Shown: positions 51,996-55,064 of the stretch, piece after piece
Layout of the letters: every line of letters starts with the position of its first letter
Position numbering within the stretch: the first letter of the stretch is position 1
Source: Phycisphaerae bacterium
GTDB taxonomy: Bacteria > Planctomycetota > Phycisphaerae > UBA1845 > PWPN01
Length of the DNA: 55,064 nucleotides
Assembly (NCBI GenBank): GCA_030372985.1
Contig: JAUCQB010000065.1
Location: forward strand, 1-55,064
Direction: 5' to 3'
Notes under the pieces: model-generated
Told to the model about the DNA's origin: nothing
Database searches by the model: none
Seen by the model: only the letters and a program-made list of their open reading frames with translations
Translations under genes and position numbers: made by a program

Positions 51996-53126
51996 TCAAC
52001 GGGAGGACCCGATGCATGCTCCCGGTTCATTCAAAGCCGCCCCCACGGCGGCCTGGCTTGCATATCTCTTGCCGGTCAACTCGTACACGTAGGCCAGGAT
52101 CTCGGCCACCGCCTTGTAGAACTGCGACGGTATTTCCTGTCCGACCTCAACCGTGTAGTACAGCGCCCGGGCCAGCGGCTTGCGTTCCACGATGGGAATG
52201 CCGTGCTCGATGGCAATTTCGCGAATCCGCCGGGCCAGGTAATCCGCACCCTTGGCGAGAACCCTGGGAGCGTTCATCGTGTCCGGATCGTACCGGATGG
52301 CAATCGCCAGTTCCGTCGGATTGGTGATCACCACGTCGGCCTTGGGCACCGCGGACTTGATCCGATGCAGGGCCATCTCCAACTGGACCTGGCGCCGCCT
52401 GCTCTTGAGTTTGGGGTCTCCCTCCATTCTCTTGTACTCATCCTTGACCTCCTCCTTGGTCATCTTCAAATCCTTCTCCAGCCGGTATCGCTGGTAGATG
52501 TAATCGATGATGCCCAGGACAAGCAGGGCGATGGCCAGCCGTATCGAGACGGTGAAAAAGACCTCGCCGCTCACGCCGACGATGGCTATGGCCGGGAGGT
52601 TCGCCGCCGTCGCGAAGACATCCAGACGGTCTCTGAGAGCCGAGTAGGCCACCGCCGCCACGCAGGACATCTTGAGGATTCCCATCAGCAACTGCACGAC
52701 CGATCGCGCGTTGAACAGCCGCTTGATGCCGGCCAGGGGGCTGACCCGGTTCAACGACGGTTTGATGCTCTGGAAGCTCACCAGGTAGCCGATCTGCATG
52801 AAGGCGGCGAGGAGCGCCAGAACCACGACCACCGCGAGAAACGGCCCCGCCACGGCAAGAAGCAGCCTGAACACCCTGGCCATCAGCGGAAGGATCTGCT
52901 GCGGGTCGGTCAAGGCAAGCTCGTCATCCTCCATGCACACCCGCATCGCCACGAGGAGATTCCCGAACAGCCGCCGTCCGAACCAGTCCAGCACGAGCAG
53001 CGAGCCCAGCAGCACCACCGCGGCCGTCAGGTCGGAGCTCCTGGCCACCTGCCCCGCCTTCCGTGCCTCGGTCCGACGGCGCTGGGTCGGGGCTTCGGTC
53101 CTTTCTTGCGCGGAATCAGGCATCAT
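51996..53126 (-). CDS. flhB: Flagellar export switch protein FlhB, NPTE variant
   Basis: The 376-residue product has the usual N-terminal ERTEAPTQRRRTEARKAGQV, four membrane segments (about 35-215) and the cytoplasmic switch domain. The autocleavage site reads NPTE at residues 269-272 (52311-52322) instead of the usual NPTH, followed by LAIAIRYDPDTMNAPRVLAK, so cleavage may be slower or differ. It controls the hook-to-filament change. ATG at 53126 or 53123 may be used. It follows fliR by 42 bases. Confidence 0.95.
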   Translation of the reverse strand: MMPDSAQERTEAPTQRRRTEARKAGQVARSSDLTAAVVLLGSLLVLDWFGRRLFGNLLVAMRVCMEDDELALTDPQQILPLMARVFRLLLAVAGPFLAVVVVLALLAAFMQIGYLVSFQSIKPSLNRVSPLAGIKRLFNARSVVQLLMGILKMSCVAAVAYSALRDRLDVFATAANLPAIAIVGVSGEVFFTVSIRLAIALLVLGIIDYIYQRYRLEKDLKMTKEEVKDEYKRMEGDPKLKSRRRQVQLEMALHRIKSAVPKADVVITNPTELAIAIRYDPDTMNAPRVLAKGADYLARRIREIAIEHGIPIVERKPLARALYYTVEVGQEIPSQFYKAVAEILAYVYELTGKRYASQAAVGAALNEPGACIGSSR

Positions 53127-53168
53127 TCTCGCCCGCCCTGAGGCGGACGTCCTCATAGATCACGGCGA

Positions 53169-53954
53169 TCAGGCGGCGGGAGGCACTCCCAGGCCGATCC
53201 GGATCGCATCGAACGCCTCACTCAACCCGTCCACCAGCACATTCTCCATGGAGATCATCGTCATCGCGGCCACGCTCAGGCAGATGGCCACCTTCACCGG
53301 AAAACCGATGTTCATCAGATGGAGCTGGGGAATGGTTCGAGACAGAAACCCAAAGGAAATCAGTGCCAGCATCAGAGCCAGTACCATCGGCCCGCCGACA
53401 CGGATCGTGATTGTGAAAGCAAGATTCAGCAGATCGAGCAGCAGCGCGACCAGCCCTTCCGTCGGAACGGCGCCCAGGGGCGGAATGGCCTGAAAGCTGT
53501 CCAGCAACGCCCGTATCAACGCATGATCGCCGCGAACGGCAAGGAAGATCATCGTCGCCACCAGCGTGTACAGTTCGCCCATCGCGCCGGCGGAGGATTC
53601 GAGTAGCGGGTTGAATACTTCGCCCAGCCTCATGCCGGACATCTGCCCGGCAACCTCCGCGGCCATTTCCAGCCCCATGAACACCAGGTTGATCGCCAGA
53701 CCCAACAGCACGCCGATTGCCAGTTCGCCCACCATGCCCACCAGGACCTCCGCCAACGTCAACTGCGACGGCAGCCAGGAGAGGGTCATCGGAAAAACGG
53801 CCAGCGAAATGGCCGCGGCCAGCAGGGCCCGAACCTGGACCGGCAGGGCGATGCTGCTGAATACCGGCGCGGTCAGCATGAGACCGCTGACGCGGAACAG
53901 CACCAGCATGAACGCCGGCAGAAAACCATAAAACCCGAACAGCAGCGACGGCAT
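53169..53954 (-). CDS. fliR: Flagellar export gate protein FliR
   Basis: The product is 261 residues with about six membrane helices. LVLFRVSGLMLTAPVFSS, PVQVRALLAAAISLAVFP and LGLAINLVFMGLEMAAEVAG (the FliR pore plug region) are family signatures, as is IPQLHLMNIGFPVK. It forms the FliPQR gate in the inner membrane. The start has AAGGGTGAG before it. fliQ precedes it by 24 bases. Confidence 0.95.
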   Translation of the reverse strand: MPSLLFGFYGFLPAFMLVLFRVSGLMLTAPVFSSIALPVQVRALLAAAISLAVFPMTLSWLPSQLTLAEVLVGMVGELAIGVLLGLAINLVFMGLEMAAEVAGQMSGMRLGEVFNPLLESSAGAMGELYTLVATMIFLAVRGDHALIRALLDSFQAIPPLGAVPTEGLVALLLDLLNLAFTITIRVGGPMVLALMLALISFGFLSRTIPQLHLMNIGFPVKVAICLSVAAMTMISMENVLVDGLSEAFDAIRIGLGVPPAA

Positions 53955-53978
53955 CCAGGAATCTCACCCTTTCGCCGG

Positions 53979-54239
53979 TCAGAATGGCGACTGCCCCAGC
54001 AGCGCGGTCGCGTATTCAAGCAACTGGTCCGTCAGCCACGGGACCAGAACCAGGGCCAGGCCGACCATGGCCACGATCTTCGGCACGAAAGTCAGGGTCT
54101 GCTCGTGAAGCTGCGTCATGGACTGAAACAGCGAAACCAGCAGACCCACCAGCAGGCCGATCGCCATCACCGGGCCTGAGATGGTCAACACCATGATCAG
54201 GGCGTCCCGACCCATATCCACCGCTTCGCCAGTCTCCAC
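53979..54239 (-). CDS. fliQ: Flagellar export gate protein FliQ
   Basis: The 86-residue product has two membrane helices (MVLTISGPVMAIGLLVGLLV and KIVAMVGLALVLVPWLTDQL) and the FliQ signature SLFQSMTQLHEQTLTFVPKI. It surrounds FliP/FliR in the gate. The start is a GTG at 54239; an ATG at 54215 is an alternative. It follows fliP by 39 bases. Confidence 0.93.
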   Translation of the reverse strand: METGEAVDMGRDALIMVLTISGPVMAIGLLVGLLVSLFQSMTQLHEQTLTFVPKIVAMVGLALVLVPWLTDQLLEYATALLGQSPF

Positions 54240-54278
54240 GTCTCGACCCCCGGTTCGGCCGCGTCGGCCCCGCGACCC

Positions 54279-55064
54279 TTACGAAAAACTCATCAGCAAC
54301 GATGTCACCACCAGATGCCAGCCGTCCGCCAGGACAAATAACAGCAGCTTGAACGGCAGAGAGACCATGACCGGCGGCAGCATCAGCATGCCCATGGAAA
54401 TGAGCACAGTGGCCACCACCATGTCGATCACCAGAAACGGCAGGTAAACCCGAAAACCTATGACGAATGCCGTTTTCATTTCGCTCAGGATGAACGCCGG
54501 CACCAGCGCGAGCGTGGGCACATCCTGGCGGCTGAGTTGCTGATCGATCGGAATGGTCTGTTTGCCCGAGTACTCGAGAAAGAGATAAATGTCTTCCTCG
54601 TTCCTGACCCGCTCGATCTGGTCGAACATGAACTCCCGCATGTGCCCTTCGGCAATGCTCAGGGCCTGGGTTTGAGTCATTCCCGGCTCCTGGTCGAGCC
54701 ACGGTTTAACCGCTTCGTGATAGATCTTCGAATACGTCGGCGCCATGATGAAAAAGGTCATGAACAGCGAGAGACCCACCAACACCTGGCCGGGCGGAAG
54801 CTGCTGCGTGCCCACCGCCTGGCGCAGCAGGGCCAGCACGATCATGATCCGGGTGAAACAGGTGGTCATTGCCAGGATGGCCGGGGCCAGGCTGAGGACC
54901 GTCATCAGGATGACGATTTGCAGGGTGGTGCTCATGCCCTCCCGAGTGGTGGCCGCCGGAAGAACATGGCTGAGATCGGGGATCTGCAGGGGATTGTCCA
55001 CCTGGCCGGAAGGAACGGCTTCCGGCAGGGCGACGGGCGGGGTCGACTGCGCGTAGGCCGCAGT
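54279..55064 (-). CDS. fliP: Flagellar export gate protein FliP, 5' end off the window
   Basis: The frame is open to the window edge: before the GTG at 55001 it reads TAAYAQSTPPVALPEAVPSG, the end of a cleaved leader plus linker, as FliP proteins have. The visible 261 codons include LAPAILAMTTCFTRIMIVLA, GTQQLPPGQVLVGLSLFMTF, FMAP-type segments and KTAFVIGFRVYLPFLVIDMV, all strong FliP signatures. FliP pentamers form the export pore. The true start lies beyond 55064. Confidence 0.95.
   Translation of the reverse strand, partial: TAAYAQSTPPVALPEAVPSGQVDNPLQIPDLSHVLPAATTREGMSTTLQIVILMTVLSLAPAILAMTTCFTRIMIVLALLRQAVGTQQLPPGQVLVGLSLFMTFFIMAPTYSKIYHEAVKPWLDQEPGMTQTQALSIAEGHMREFMFDQIERVRNEEDIYLFLEYSGKQTIPIDQQLSRQDVPTLALVPAFILSEMKTAFVIGFRVYLPFLVIDMVVATVLISMGMLMLPPVMVSLPFKLLLFVLADGWHLVVTSLLMSFS

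Noticed and set aside
51582..53141. 519-codon frame opposite flhA/flhB
   Set aside because: It is antisense to two clear flagellar genes and rich in Arg, His and Gln as expected of a shadow.

Overview
The window is high-GC, densely coding bacterial DNA that most resembles a member of the Planctomycetota, probably near the Phycisphaerae. This is an inference. It rests on a long MoxR/DUF58/BatA/DUF4175 gene block, a PEP-CTERM-anchored formylglycine-generating-enzyme-fold protein, delta-60 and thrombospondin type 3 repeat surface proteins, a flagellar export cluster with a planctomycete-looking acidic small protein next to fliA, and many short word-like palindromic repeats between genes. No rRNA, tRNA, CRISPR array or intact mobile element was seen.

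Layout. 1-7.6 kb: a damaged beta-helix protein, two tandem zinc-ribbon membrane paralogues, a secreted glycosidase-like protein and two lipoproteins (TPR and OmpA-like) on the minus strand. 7.9-26.5 kb: one long plus-strand block. It starts with a 1543-residue PQQ-propeller protein and a squalene-cyclase-fold protein. The MoxR ATPase, DUF58, BatA-like, VWA/glutaminase-like and DUF4175-like membrane proteins follow, then coiled-coil and cysteine-motif partners and an NPCBM-domain protein. The members overlap or nearly touch, as in an operon. MoxR-type ATPases are known to work with DUF58 and VWA proteins in assembling or activating envelope complexes, so the block probably encodes one envelope machine. 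DUF58 is frameshifted by an inserted palindrome.

26.5-33 kb: two surface proteins on the minus strand, a subtilase stopped two codons after its catalytic serine, and a small PH-like protein. 33-39.4 kb: housekeeping genes (trmB, a YggS-type PLP protein, carA, an acyl carrier protein, a sirtuin) mixed with a broken VapBC-like module and a HTH regulator. 39.4-45.7 kb: secreted proteins, a reverse-transcriptase remnant beside a PEP-CTERM protein and bracketed by 66-bp direct repeats, a glycosidase-like protein and a cell-wall amidase. 45.7-55 kb: a minus-strand flagellar block reading fliP-fliQ-fliR-flhB-flhA-flhF-flhG-(2-TM protein)-fliA-(acidic protein), which makes the type III export gate, the polar-placement GTPase/ATPase pair and the flagellar sigma factor. 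fliP runs off the right edge.

Two themes stand out. First, four genes are broken by in-frame stops or a frameshift (beta-helix, DUF58, subtilase, vapC), which means either decay or assembly error. Second, a rich set of short palindromic repeats occupies nearly every gap and in places enters genes: it disrupts DUF58 and appears to supply the N-terminal hydrophobic leaders of two adjacent genes.
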